The notes under the pieces were generated by a model, which saw only the letters and a program-made list of their open reading frames with translations, did not search any database and was not told the origin of the DNA. Source: Alkaliphilus peptidifermentans DSM 18978 (lineage in GTDB: Bacteria > Bacillota > Clostridia > Peptostreptococcales > Natronincolaceae). Taken from it: a stretch of DNA of 64,000 nucleotides. Where the stretch lies: the NCBI RefSeq assembly GCF_900101495.1, contig NZ_FMUS01000011.1, positions 1 through 64,000 of the forward strand, read 5' to 3'. Of this stretch, positions 52,377 through 61,845 are shown piece after piece (within the stretch, counting starts at the first letter, position 1; the number at the start of each line of letters is the position of its first letter). The translations under genes and the position numbers were made by a program.

Positions 52377-54023
52377 ATGAAAGTTTTAATTGTAGGCGGT
52401 GTGGCAGGTGGAGCAAGTACTGCAGCCAGATTAAGAAGAAATGATGAAAATGCTGAGATAATTATGCTTGAAAAAGGAGACTACGTATCCTTTGCCAACT
52501 GCGGACTACCCTATTATGTTGGTAAAGTAATTAAAAGCAAAGAGGCTTTGCTTCTTCAAACGCCAGAAAGTTTTTATAATCGGTTTCACATAGATGTACG
52601 GGTGAGGAGCGAGGTGTTTTCAGTAAATTATGCAAAAAAAACTGTTTCTGTTAGAAATTGTGAAACTGGCGAAAGCTACATTGAAAGCTATGACAAGCTA
52701 GTACTTTCTCCCGGAGCAAAACCCATTATTCCTAAAATAAAGGGAATGGATCTAAAGCATGTATTTACTTTAAGAAATATCCCAGATGCTTTTGCTATTG
52801 AGGAGTTTATAATACATAATAAGACCAAATCCTGTGCAGTAATAGGCGGAGGATTTATTGGGCTTGAGATGGCGGAAAATCTCAAAAGTTCAGGGTTGGA
52901 AGTAAGTGTAATTGAAGCGGGATCCCATGTGATGCCGTCAATTGATACAGACATGGCTTATGATGTACAAAATTATATTCGTTCTAAAGGAATAAAACTC
53001 TATCTTAATAGCAGAGCTCAGGAAATTACGAACTCATCTGTTATATTCGAAAATGGCATAGAGGTCGCAGCCGACATGATTATTATGAGTATTGGTATAA
53101 CACCTGACACCGAATTTTTAAAGGATAGTCACATTTTACTTGGTGAGAGAGGTGAGATTCTCGTAAATGATTATATGGAAACATCGGTTAACGATATTTT
53201 CGCCCTCGGTGATGCTGTTAGCATAAAGAACATTATTAGTGGACAACGAGTTTTGATTCCTCTAGCATCTCCAGCAAATAAACAGGGAAGAATTGTAGCA
53301 GATAACCTTTGTGGTAAAAACCAAAAATACAATGGGAGTCAAGGCACCTCCATCATTAAGCTGTTTGAAATGACGGTTGCTTCTACTGGAGAAAAGGAAG
53401 AATCACTTATTCGTAATAATATTCCGTATAAGAAAGTGTTTACTTATTCCTCTTCCCATGCAGGATATTATCCTGATGGGAAAATGATGTCATTAAAGCT
53501 ATTGTTCTCTCCTCTTGATGGTAAAATTTTAGCAGTACAGATTGTTGGCTATGATGGTGTAGATAAACGTATCGATGTACTTGCAAATGCTGTTCGTTTT
53601 GGACTTACTGTCTACGATCTACAAGAAATGGAGCTTGCTTATGCGCCACCCTTCTCCTCTGCTAAAGATCCTGTTAACATGTTAGGATATGTAGCCAGCA
53701 ATGTACTCGATGGGAAAATGAAGGTTTTCTACCTGGAGGATATTTCTTCACTCCCAAAGGAAGCAATTTTGATTGATGTTCGTACTGTTGAGGAGTTCGA
53801 AAATGGACATATTAATGGAGCAGTTAATATTCCTCTTGACAGTTTGAGGAGTTGCTTAAACGCACTTGATAAGAATAAAGTAATTTACCTTACTTGTCAA
53901 ATCGGATTGAGAGGATATATAGCTCAGCGAATTTTGGATCAAAAAGGCTATTCCTCCTTTAACCTTAGTGGTGGCTATCGTCTCTATAGAGCAGCAGAAA
54001 TTAACAAAGCGGGTTTATTATAA
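52377..54023 (+). CDS. CoA-disulfide reductase / NAD(P)H polysulfide reductase with rhodanese domain
   Basis: 548 aa from ATG 52377 after GGGGGT. FAD-binding IVGGVAGGASTAARLRR; single redox Cys in S-F-A-N-C-G-L-P-Y-Y (about 42), typical of CoADR; NAD(P)H site CAVIGGGFIGLEMAENL; IFALGDAVSI. The C-terminal ~85 residues are a rhodanese with active Cys in YLTCQIGLRGY. CoADR-rhodanese fusions act on CoA persulfide, polysulfide or disulfides. Last gene of the operon, pointing to thiol or sulfane-sulfur handling after C-S cleavage. Confidence 0.9.
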   Translation: MKVLIVGGVAGGASTAARLRRNDENAEIIMLEKGDYVSFANCGLPYYVGKVIKSKEALLLQTPESFYNRFHIDVRVRSEVFSVNYAKKTVSVRNCETGESYIESYDKLVLSPGAKPIIPKIKGMDLKHVFTLRNIPDAFAIEEFIIHNKTKSCAVIGGGFIGLEMAENLKSSGLEVSVIEAGSHVMPSIDTDMAYDVQNYIRSKGIKLYLNSRAQEITNSSVIFENGIEVAADMIIMSIGITPDTEFLKDSHILLGERGEILVNDYMETSVNDIFALGDAVSIKNIISGQRVLIPLASPANKQGRIVADNLCGKNQKYNGSQGTSIIKLFEMTVASTGEKEESLIRNNIPYKKVFTYSSSHAGYYPDGKMMSLKLLFSPLDGKILAVQIVGYDGVDKRIDVLANAVRFGLTVYDLQEMELAYAPPFSSAKDPVNMLGYVASNVLDGKMKVFYLEDISSLPKEAILIDVRTVEEFENGHINGAVNIPLDSLRSCLNALDKNKVIYLTCQIGLRGYIAQRILDQKGYSSFNLSGGYRLYRAAEINKAGLL

Positions 54024-54342
54024 ATCAATGTACAAGCCAACTTCGGGAAAATGCCACAAAGTTGGCCTGTATAACTTATAATAGTCTCTTGACACACTAT
54101 CACTTGTTACATGGATCATTATAGCCATTACTATAAAAATCGTAGTTAGTGCACTCTTCCTTATATTTATAGCAATTATCTTAGTCAATAGTCACTGTAA
54201 AAAGCACTGGATCTGAAGCAAGAGGAACTTACATAATACGTTTTTAGTCCAAATTACATGAGTGCTATTGAGCATGGTGCAAAAATTCCAATACTTGAAA
54301 CTTTTATTCGTATTATAAATGCATAAAATATTCCCGCTGCAA
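54024..54342. other. Intergenic region: terminator and gene relics
   Basis: A hairpin GCCAACTT...AAGTTGGC (54035-54065) follows the CoADR gene as a terminator. A hydrophobic frame (WIIIAITIKIVVSALFLIFI) near 54115-54217 and an HTH relic (54240-54326) follow. No intact gene. Confidence 0.5.
54240..54326 (+). pseudogene. XRE-type HTH regulator fragment
   Basis: Frame reads V-F-S-P-N-Y-M-S-A-I-E-H-G-A-K-I-P-I-L-E, then TFIRIINA-stop. S-P-N-Y-[ML]-S-x-I-E-x-G-x-x-[IV]-P-x-L-E-T is the recognition helix region of Cro/C1-type regulators. Both ends are missing. Confidence 0.55.
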
Positions 54343-56259
54343 TCAATCCATGTCTTCTTCGTCAAGAATGTCTAAATCAAACCAAAATTCTGACCCCTTC
54401 TGCCATTCGGAAGTAAAATGGAGCTTAGAGTCATGGGCTTCAATAAATGACTTAGCAATAAATAAACCTAATCCAAAGCCCATTTTGTCATTATCATGCC
54501 CCTTATAGAACATATTAAAAATTTTGTCCATTTCCTTCTCTGCGATACCTATTCCCTCATCTATGACCTTGAAGATGAGTTTTTTATCTTCTTGGAGGAT
54601 ATAAACTTTGATTACACTACCTTCAGCGGAGAATTTCACAGCATTATTTAGAAGGTTATTCCAGGCTCGACTGATTTTGATTGAGTCTATCTGAAGTGTA
54701 CCTTCACCGTAAGCATTTATTCCTTCGAATTTTCGTTGAGAATCTAATATATATTGCTTTGCAGTTTCAAAAATTTTTGATGCAAATTCGCTACTACTTA
54801 TCTTTTCTGTATATAGCTTTGGGGCATTCTGAGCTTCATATGCTGAATCAAGAATGTCACAGGTGATCTTCTCGATGTCCTCAGCACTATGATATATCCC
54901 TTCAATAAATTTCTTTTTTACTTCGTCATCTTTTATGGCTCCCGACATTATGCCTTTAGCATATCCTTTAATTAGTGTAATAGATGTCTTGAGATCATGA
55001 GATAGAACTGAAATGAATGTTGCAGTTCTAGCGCTTGATTCCTCTATTGTACGAGACATATCCTGTGACGTCTTAATAATCTGTTCACTTTCATGCTTAA
55101 ACTGGTACACAATAGAAGCTAGATATTCCCTTAAGTTCTTTAATGATCTAGTTAGGTTACTAATTTCATCCTTAGATTTTTCATCGTTTTCAGGTACCAT
55201 TGGTTTTTTAGATTCTTTAAAACTATTTATGGAATCTGATATAGATTTTGAAATTAAAATATTACCTTGTGCAGCATTGTTAATATACTTGGTAATTGCT
55301 ACAATAGGAACTGATATTTTATTGGAAATATAGGTGCCAACAAAAATAGCCAAAATAGTAGCAATAATACCGATTGTAATGACATATATTAAGAGACTTA
55401 ATGATTTTTCCTGCATTTCTGATTCAGGAAGTACAGCTATCAATATCCATTGATTACTCTCAATTAATTTATATATCTGCAGCTCCTTTAATCCGTCGTA
55501 ATTCTTCTTAGCTATGGAGCTTACAGTACTATATTGTCTATTAAGTCTAAATTCATTAGGAATATAATAATTCATATCAGTTGCTTCTGTAGCAATGATC
55601 TTTTCCTTTGGGTGAGATAGTATAAGGTTGTTGGAATCAATAATGACATAGTAGCCTGTTTTTCCTAACTGGAAGTTTTTAATAAAGTCCGAAAGATATT
55701 CAGCATAGATAGCAATTCCTGCATAGGATAATACTTGGTTGGATGAATTCATAATAGGACTGACTGTAATAATAATCATAGTGCCATCAGATTTAGCAAT
55801 TAATATATCGCTTGTAACGGTTTTTTTTAAGGTTTGAGATTCTTGGAAATATTCTCTCGTTGAAAGATCAAGATTCATTGCTTCAGCCATGGTTGAGGAA
55901 ACAATACGGCCTTCTTCATTAAGAATAAACAAATCCATATAAATATTATTTATATTATTTTTTTCATTCATTAGTATAGTCAGATACTTGTTAAGTGTTT
56001 CTGCATCCACCTTACCTTCCAGAAAACTCTTAACCTTTAGATCTAGTGCCAGCTTTTCTGTCTCAAGCTGAGTTATCTTAATTAATAAATCAATGTTTTC
56101 TTGCGCTCTGTCTAATTGTGCCTTCATAAGATTTTCTGCATCATGGTTAATAATCGTTGCTGATTTATTATAGATGATATAACTCATTATTATTAATATG
56201 AAGATAATAATGGAACAAATAGTTAGTGTAATTCGTCTTTTTAAACTCATGGACATCAC
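54343..56259 (-). CDS. Cache-domain sensor histidine kinase
   Basis: 638 aa. Membrane helix at about 10-30, extracellular double-Cache domain about 35-285 (REYFQESQTLKKTVTSDILI; GKTGYYVIIDSNNLILSHPK; IYKLIESNQWILIAVLPESE), second helix about 288-310, HAMP, then H-box I-S-V-L-S-H-D-L-K-T-S-I (His about 410), AWNNLLNNAVKFS and GFGLGLFIAKSFIEAH. Cache sensors bind small metabolites such as amino or organic acids. No regulator gene is adjacent; the orphan OmpR-type regulator at 58993 is the best partner. Confidence 0.85.
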   Translation of the reverse strand: MMSMSLKRRITLTICSIIIFILIIMSYIIYNKSATIINHDAENLMKAQLDRAQENIDLLIKITQLETEKLALDLKVKSFLEGKVDAETLNKYLTILMNEKNNINNIYMDLFILNEEGRIVSSTMAEAMNLDLSTREYFQESQTLKKTVTSDILIAKSDGTMIIITVSPIMNSSNQVLSYAGIAIYAEYLSDFIKNFQLGKTGYYVIIDSNNLILSHPKEKIIATEATDMNYYIPNEFRLNRQYSTVSSIAKKNYDGLKELQIYKLIESNQWILIAVLPESEMQEKSLSLLIYVITIGIIATILAIFVGTYISNKISVPIVAITKYINNAAQGNILISKSISDSINSFKESKKPMVPENDEKSKDEISNLTRSLKNLREYLASIVYQFKHESEQIIKTSQDMSRTIEESSARTATFISVLSHDLKTSITLIKGYAKGIMSGAIKDDEVKKKFIEGIYHSAEDIEKITCDILDSAYEAQNAPKLYTEKISSSEFASKIFETAKQYILDSQRKFEGINAYGEGTLQIDSIKISRAWNNLLNNAVKFSAEGSVIKVYILQEDKKLIFKVIDEGIGIAEKEMDKIFNMFYKGHDNDKMGFGLGLFIAKSFIEAHDSKLHFTSEWQKGSEFWFDLDILDEEDMD

Positions 56260-56276
56260 CTATCAACTGAATTTTA

Positions 56277-56329
56277 AAAGTGTCTATATCTATAAATAGA
56301 AAAGCTGTTATAGATATAGACACTTTTAT
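56277..56329 (-). terminator. Terminator after YjiH-family gene
   Basis: AAAAGTGTCTATATCTATA / TATAGATATAGACACTTTTA stem of about 19 bp with A/T-rich ends, 60 bp past the YjiH stop and just upstream of the kinase start. Confidence 0.7.
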
Positions 56330-56389
56330 TTTAACATAAAAACCATGATATTTGTTCTTGCTACTTAGTTGTTATTTACCAACACTCTA

Positions 56390-57712
56390 TTAGAAGAATA
56401 TGAATGCTATTGGTGCAGCAAGAATTAAGGTAAGAATAGTTCTTTCTATCCAAATGATTAATATTTCTGTAAGCGTAATGGGTATGTCAGTTGATAAAAT
56501 ACATGGAATAGAAGCTGAGAAAAACAAAATAGATGATACAGAAACCACTGCAATAACAAACCTAGTAACGATTGGTGCACTTGTCACCAATAGAGCAGGT
56601 AGGAACATTTCAGCAATTTCCAAGGCAGAAGCCTTTGCTGCCAGCATCGGCTCAGGGATTCTCAGCAGTAATGTAAATGGATAAAAGATATACCCTATAA
56701 TATCGAATATAGGTGTATATTTAGCAAGCAATAAGCCAAATAAGCCTACTGATAGGATGGTTGGTAATATCCCCATAGCCATGATAATCCCATCTTTTAG
56801 GTTAACTTTGATATTATTCAATAGTGGAGCTGATTGAGATGTAGCCTTTAATCCTTCATTAAAGGCATTCTTAAATATGTTGCCCTTTAGTTCTGGCTCT
56901 GGATCTCCCACTTCAACAAAATACGCATCACTTTTACTGCTCAGAGGCTTGATTCTAACAGTAATAGCTGTAACTGCGAAGGTAATTACTAAAGTGGACC
57001 AGAAATAAATATTCCAATAATCCATCAGTTCAAGAGTTCTTGCAACTACGATCATAAAGGTGGCTGATACTGTAGAGAATCCAGTTGCAATGATTGAAGC
57101 TTCTTTGACGGTATATTTCCCTTCTTTAAAAACCCTGTTGGTGATTAATAGTCCTATGGAATAACTGCCTACGAATGATGCTACTGCATCTATGGCAGAT
57201 CTGCCTGGTGTCTTCCAGATAGGTCTCATGATAGGACGTAACAAAACACCAATAAATTCTAATAAGCCATATCCAACTAGAAATGCTAAGAAAACAGAAC
57301 CAATGGGTACAATCATTCCTACAGGAATAACAAGCTTGTTGAATAAGAACGGTAGCATATCCGCTTCAAAAAGAATTTCTGGTCCTATCATGAAATAAGT
57401 CATAAAAGCAAAAACAATACCTAATAGTTTGAATACAGAGAAAACCGTTGTCACTGCATCCTTATTCCATGTCTTGACAACAAATGGTCTAATCCCACCA
57501 AAGATAATAATAATAAGTGCATAAATTGGTGTAACACCTCCAAGATTATCCCTTAGGGCTGTTACCAAATGATCCAACAGGATGGTTGAACGTCCATTTA
57601 TACTAATGGGGATGAAAAACATAAAAATACCAATTGCACTGAAGCATATTAGTTTCAGTAGATTTTCTGTGTTAATAAAGTCAGGCTGTTTTTGAACCTT
57701 TATTTTTTCCAT
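56390..57712 (-). CDS. YjiH-family membrane protein (nucleoside-recognition Gate domain)
   Basis: 440 aa, about eleven helices. GRSAIDAVASFVGSYSIGLL and two Gate-type segments, including AEMFLPALLVTSAPIVTRFV near the C-terminus, identify the YjiH/YjiG-like family, a putative transporter of uncertain substrate. A terminator separates it from the Cache kinase downstream. Its promoter region shares a ~55-bp motif with the region before the response regulator at 58993, so it is a likely regulatory target. Confidence 0.8.
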   Translation of the reverse strand: MEKIKVQKQPDFINTENLLKLICFSAIGIFMFFIPISINGRSTILLDHLVTALRDNLGGVTPIYALIIIIFGGIRPFVVKTWNKDAVTTVFSVFKLLGIVFAFMTYFMIGPEILFEADMLPFLFNKLVIPVGMIVPIGSVFLAFLVGYGLLEFIGVLLRPIMRPIWKTPGRSAIDAVASFVGSYSIGLLITNRVFKEGKYTVKEASIIATGFSTVSATFMIVVARTLELMDYWNIYFWSTLVITFAVTAITVRIKPLSSKSDAYFVEVGDPEPELKGNIFKNAFNEGLKATSQSAPLLNNIKVNLKDGIIMAMGILPTILSVGLFGLLLAKYTPIFDIIGYIFYPFTLLLRIPEPMLAAKASALEIAEMFLPALLVTSAPIVTRFVIAVVSVSSILFFSASIPCILSTDIPITLTEILIIWIERTILTLILAAPIAFIFF

Positions 57713-58009
57713 TTTTTTGCCTCCTTACTTAATAATTCTATAGAAATAGTGTTATCATTATAGCATTAAAAGTGTAATATTTTATAAAATTCACATAATT
57801 GAAATTAAAGTGTCTCCAAACTGTCATAAACCTTCTTTTGTGTCATTCAAGTAAACAGCCTATACTTTGTCAATTATATATCTAACTCTTCATGAAAACT
57901 CCTTCCTTAACTACAAATCAGTACTAGTATCCTGCTGGCTTTCAATGGAAAATTTAATTTCATTATTAACAAATTTTCCAGCGAGTTGAGTTTTGGCTGC
58001 ATATAAAAC
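57713..58009. other. Intergenic region with shared upstream motif
   Basis: Carries the motif at 57783-57840; the rest shows no gene or clear terminator. Confidence 0.4.
57783..57840. promoter_or_regulatory. Upstream motif shared with 58747-58800
   Basis: AATTCACATAATTGAAATTA, then AAGTGTCTCCAAACTGTCAT. The same order occurs at 58747-58800 (AATTCATAAAATTGAAATTA; ATGTGTCGCTAAACTGTCAT). It lies 70-130 bp upstream of the YjiH gene. Confidence 0.55.
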
Positions 58010-58687
58010 CTATCGTTTATGAATAATCAGGAAAACACTCGATTCATCTACCTCATGAATTTGGTATTCATACCCTGATAAGCATCCAATCATTTTCAGA
58101 TCTTCCGGAGTATGTGTAGTTGCTTTAAAGCCATCCTTACAAATTATAACCCCATCCTTTGTTTTATCTAAATCAAGCTCGCCCAGCAACCCCTTCTCAG
58201 CCTGCTCTTTAAACCACATTAGCCGATACTCCCAGAATTTTTTGCTGTAAGTACTGAAATAAACTTTTCCGCCACTCACGACCATTTCTAAAATCTTATC
58301 AATCAAATCAGATGATGTGACCTTCATTGCAGACAAGCCATTTTGCAGACAAAGTATTACATTAAACTTTTTTTCAAACGTAAGATTATGTATATCCATG
58401 GTGATAATTTCGGCATTGGGAGTATTCTTTAAATATTCCTTACCTAACGAAACACTTTCATCAGAAATATCAATACCAATAATTGATTTACAATTACCTG
58501 CCAGTTCCTTTACGATACGTCCATAGCCTGCACCTAATTCCAAGACACTTTCACTGCCTGATAAATTATCTCTAACAAAAGAGATTTCCGCATCCAAATA
58601 CTGTTTTACTCTGGGAATTTTGGTTTCGTACACCTTAAACAGTTTCTGTGAATTCAATTTTTGTGCATAATAATTGTTCTCCATCAT
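58010..58687 (-). CDS. Class I SAM-dependent methyltransferase
   Basis: 225 aa, ATG after AAGGAGG. Rossmann SAM site: motif I V-L-E-L-G-A-G-Y-G-R-I-V (about 49-60), acidic loop I-I-G-I-D-I-S-D-E-S-V, E-I-I-T-M-D-I-H-N-L and motif IV ILCLQNGLSAMK. Small-molecule methyltransferase of the UbiE/Methyltransf_25 type; substrate unknown. Divergent from the response-regulator gene, sharing the motif-bearing intergenic region. Confidence 0.8.
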   Translation of the reverse strand: MMENNYYAQKLNSQKLFKVYETKIPRVKQYLDAEISFVRDNLSGSESVLELGAGYGRIVKELAGNCKSIIGIDISDESVSLGKEYLKNTPNAEIITMDIHNLTFEKKFNVILCLQNGLSAMKVTSSDLIDKILEMVVSGGKVYFSTYSKKFWEYRLMWFKEQAEKGLLGELDLDKTKDGVIICKDGFKATTHTPEDLKMIGCLSGYEYQIHEVDESSVFLIIHKR

Positions 58688-58992
58688 TAAGCCTCCTTAT
58701 ATTTTTTAATGGTATACTTATTATAACATCACGTGTAAATGGTTTCTTAAAATTCATAAAATTGAAATTAATGTGTCGCTAAACTGTCATAGTCTCTCTG
58801 CTTAGTAGTCTATTTAATTGGAAAACCTTTCTTAAACAGAATCTACATCATTACTATGTAGATATTATCATTCTTCTATGATAGGATAAATTAAGAAGAA
58901 AATTGTCTTAAGTAATTTGTTTAATCCATTAGCTAATAATCATCAATTTAAATAACTATGTTGTTTTTAAATTAGATGAAAGGAAGAGAGCA
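58688..58992. other. Divergent promoter region
   Basis: 305 bp between the methyltransferase and response-regulator starts. Apart from the shared motif at 58747-58800 no gene or hairpin is seen. Confidence 0.4.
58747..58800. promoter_or_regulatory. Upstream motif shared with 57783-57840
   Basis: Second copy of the YjiH upstream motif, 60-115 bp upstream of the methyltransferase start and about 195 bp before the regulator start. Candidate operator for that regulator. Confidence 0.55.
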
Positions 58993-59688
58993 ATGATATA
59001 TAAAATTATGGTAGTAGATGATGATAAGAATATTGTTTACATGATCTCCCAGTTCATGAAAATTTATAATATTGAAGTGGTACCAGTCTTTAATGGGAAG
59101 GATGCTATTAAACTACTGGATGAATCCATTCAGCTTGTTATCTTAGATATTAATATGAGAACTCTTAATGGCATTGAAGTATGTAAAACCATTAGAATGA
59201 ATTATAATATTCCTATACTTTTTCTCAGTGGAAACTCAGCTCAACATGATAAAGTACTTGGTTTAGGTGTAGGTGCCGATGATTATATCACCAAGCCCTT
59301 TGATCCTTTAGAGCTAGCCGCAAGAGTAAAAGCCCACATTAGGAGATGGCAGGAGTACAACGTCAACATAAATAATTCTAAGAATAAGATGATTACATTT
59401 GATGAATTTTCGATTAATAGAAATACACATAAGGTTATGAAAAATGGAGAAGAACTCTCTCTATCCTCAACTGAATTCAAGTTGCTGCTATATTTTATCG
59501 ATAATACCAATACAGTACTTACTCGAAAAAAGATATTGTCTGAAGTATGGGAAAGTAACCATTATGATGAAAATACAGTAACTACCTATGTAAAAAGATT
59601 GCGGCAAAAACTAAAGATTGATGAAAATGAACAACGTTATATTAAATCTGTAAGAGGTGTAGGTTATGTTTTTGAAATGGAATTATAG
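58993..59688 (+). CDS. OmpR-family response regulator
   Basis: 231 aa, ATG after AAAGGAAGAG. Receiver: V-D-D-D-K acidic pocket, phospho-acceptor in LVILDINMRTLNGIE (Met-Arg replaces the usual Met-Pro), L-F-L-S-G-N-S switch, D-D-Y-I-T-K-P-F; winged helix LSSTEFKLLLYFIDNTNTVL and IKSVRGVGYVFE. No kinase gene adjoins; the Cache kinase at 54343 is the nearest candidate partner. Confidence 0.85.
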   Translation: MIYKIMVVDDDKNIVYMISQFMKIYNIEVVPVFNGKDAIKLLDESIQLVILDINMRTLNGIEVCKTIRMNYNIPILFLSGNSAQHDKVLGLGVGADDYITKPFDPLELAARVKAHIRRWQEYNVNINNSKNKMITFDEFSINRNTHKVMKNGEELSLSSTEFKLLLYFIDNTNTVLTRKKILSEVWESNHYDENTVTTYVKRLRQKLKIDENEQRYIKSVRGVGYVFEMEL

Positions 59689-60106
59689 AGACAGTTTGGA
59701 AAACTCGAAGAAATAAATTTCAATGTTTCTTAAATTAAATTTCACAAAGTGTTAAAGAATCAATCAAAGGGTATTATGCAATTTCCTCAATTTAAGTTGT
59801 TGATGAGACTTGCAGTTATAAAGTTATTTAGATCTAACTGCTTTTACCACTATTGGGAAAGTCTTCAGACACAAAAATGCCGTTACTTAGATATGCTTCT
59901 CAGTAACGGATTTTTCGTTGGCTTTTTAATATATTCTTAATCTAAATCACCCATGTGCTTACTTACAAAACAACTAACTTTCTTCCAGTACTTGTATATC
60001 CTCCGGGAAAAGGCCGCCATAGCAAGATAACAATGAAGTAATCCCTACCCAAATTAAATCAATTGTCACCTTTTTTATAATCTTAATGTTTTAACCATTT
60101 ATTAAG
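59689..60106. other. Intergenic region with late terminator
   Basis: A 63-codon frame at 59749-59940 has no ribosome site and overlaps the hairpin, so it is not a gene. Otherwise nothing recognised. Confidence 0.4.
59879..59915 (+). terminator. Terminator downstream of response regulator
   Basis: CCGTTACT (59880-59887) / AGTAACGG (59902-59909) with ATTTTT, 190 bp after the stop codon. Confidence 0.65.
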
Positions 60107-60532
60107 TTACTTAGCTACAATTAATTGCTTTACAAAGTAATGCCGTTTACTGGTTAGTGGATATTCATCTAATGTGAGAACTTCTTTGTAGCCTGATTTT
60201 ATATAAAAATCCCTAGCTTGAAAACTAAAGGTGTCAAGAAATGAATACTTACAACCTCTTTTTATTGCTTCTTCTTCAACATCTTGTAATAGCTTTAAGC
60301 CTATTTTCTGCCCTCTTAATTTCTCGTCCACCCATAAAAATGATATCTCCAACCAATTACCATGAGTTGTGGCTGAAATTCCTCCTATTTTATTGGCATT
60401 TTCATCATTAACGATGATAACTATAGGTTTAACATGTTTTAGCTCAATATGAGATAGATTGTATTTTATTAAGTTGTCCCGAATTTCTATAATATCTTGC
60501 TCTTTTGGATTATCTGTCATTATATATTTCAT
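60107..60532 (-). CDS. GNAT-family N-acetyltransferase
   Basis: 141 aa. Acetyl-CoA site L-R-G-Q-K-I-G-L-K-L-L (about 92-102) after strand LEISFLWVDEKL, then CKYSFLDTFSFQARDFYIKS and GYKEV. Resembles small YncA/PhnO-like acetyltransferases. It begins 26 bp after the AraC-type regulator gene on the same strand, so probably co-transcribed. Confidence 0.85.
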   Translation of the reverse strand: MKYIMTDNPKEQDIIEIRDNLIKYNLSHIELKHVKPIVIIVNDENANKIGGISATTHGNWLEISFLWVDEKLRGQKIGLKLLQDVEEEAIKRGCKYSFLDTFSFQARDFYIKSGYKEVLTLDEYPLTSKRHYFVKQLIVAK

Positions 60533-60558
60533 AAGTCCTCCATCAAAATTTTATTTTC

Positions 60559-61467
60559 TTATGTTAGTTTATAATACTTCGTTTCTTCATCGGTTTCTTT
60601 CGGTTTTATAGGTTTATAAACAAAAAAACCAAGTTCATCATCATCAACCTCATATATAGGTGCCTTCTCATAATTCCATTCAAAGCCATGGTTTAGTGGA
60701 TTCCAACTTTTACTGGTGTTCCAAACAGATTTTATAACCTTATCATGCATTTCAGACCTGTACTTATAATGATGAAACACAACATACCTTGAAGAGTTAA
60801 TGTTAATTATGTCTAAATCCTTTGGTATTTCACTACAATAATCATATTCAACTTCTATTCCAATAAGGTGTGAAAATACTGGGGCGGTAATTACACAACC
60901 AAACGGTCCAAATATTCCTTCCTTTATACTTGTAAGCCTACCAAAAGCTCCTGTTCTTTCGCACATATTATAAAATTCATGGATTTTTTGGGGACTAGGA
61001 TTTACTTTAGCAATAATCTTACGGTGAGGTTTTTGTATGTAGTAAATTCTTAAATCCTTACATTCATCATAGTGCATATCATTTGTAGTTACATGAGTCA
61101 AAGGCTTGATTAAGTCAACCTTCAATAGCAAAGGCAACGGTTGCTTTGTTTTTCTGTATTTACCAGGCATTATAGAAAACATATCGGAAAAAGCCCTTGA
61201 AAAAGCTTCTTGTGAATTAAACCCATATTTTACTGCAATATCTATAATGGAATTATTGGTATCTCGCATCTCAATAGCGGCCATTGAAAGTCTTCTCAAT
61301 CTAATATACTGTTTTATTGTTAATCCAGTTAGTGTGCTAAATACACGGTAAAAATGATATAATGAAAATTTACTAACGTTAGCAACTTCCTCTAGCACTA
61401 TATCGTTATAAAGGTTATCTTCTATAAAATTTATAGCATTTTGGGTGTTTTTACAGTATTCACTCAA
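60559..61467 (-). CDS. AraC-family regulator with GyrI-like effector domain
   Basis: 302 aa. Two N-terminal AraC HTHs (LEEVANVSKFSLYHFYRVFS; IIDIAVKYGFNSQEAFSRAF) followed by a C-terminal GyrI-like/SOUL ligand domain (HRKIIAKVNPSPQKIHEFYN; GIEVEYDYCSEIPKDLDIIN; KSWNPLNHGFEWNYEKAPIY). Architecture of Rob/SoxS-related drug sensors such as those beside exporters. Possible target: the MFS gene 380 bp upstream or the GNAT gene downstream. Confidence 0.85.
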   Translation of the reverse strand: MSEYCKNTQNAINFIEDNLYNDIVLEEVANVSKFSLYHFYRVFSTLTGLTIKQYIRLRRLSMAAIEMRDTNNSIIDIAVKYGFNSQEAFSRAFSDMFSIMPGKYRKTKQPLPLLLKVDLIKPLTHVTTNDMHYDECKDLRIYYIQKPHRKIIAKVNPSPQKIHEFYNMCERTGAFGRLTSIKEGIFGPFGCVITAPVFSHLIGIEVEYDYCSEIPKDLDIININSSRYVVFHHYKYRSEMHDKVIKSVWNTSKSWNPLNHGFEWNYEKAPIYEVDDDELGFFVYKPIKPKETDEETKYYKLT

Positions 61468-61845
61468 TTAATCACCTCATAACTAAATATATCACACGTG
61501 CTTTTACTATTTTTGATTTTTTTTGTCATGTTATATAAGTTTTATACTAGGAAAAAAATAAACACATCTTTGTTTTACTTAGGTATGCCTTTGGGAACCT
61601 CATTGTCATGTAGGCAAGCAAGGAACTTTTTACAACATGTTGATAAATACTAATTTCATGTAAGCGAACTACTGACTACTATTTAAAGATTATCTGAAAA
61701 TTATCCTTGGTATCTATTTTTCCCTTTAGCTTACTAACTGAAATAATGGTAATATTTATTCACTATACCACTGTGCATTAGTTAATAACTAGATTTTATC
61801 CTAGAATGCTCATTTAATCAACTTTATGTGAAATAACTAAATAAG
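61468..61845. other. Intergenic region containing an rlmH 5' relic
   Basis: Only the relic at 61679-61759 and its former upstream sequence are recognised. Confidence 0.5.
61679..61759 (-). pseudogene. rlmH 5'-end relic
   Basis: The minus strand reads (ATA)-N-I-T-I-I-S-V-S-K-L-K-G-K, then stops at 61679. This matches the start of the intact RlmH ([14 protein letters not shown]); the start codon has become ATA. Sequence on the upstream side also matches the intact gene's upstream region (CTAGATTTTATC, then CATTTAAT). Same orientation as rlmH at 24 kb, 37.5 kb away. Confidence 0.7.

Noticed and set aside
59749-59940. 63-codon plus-strand ORF
   Set aside because: No ribosome site, composition unlike coding sequence, and it overlaps the terminator hairpin.
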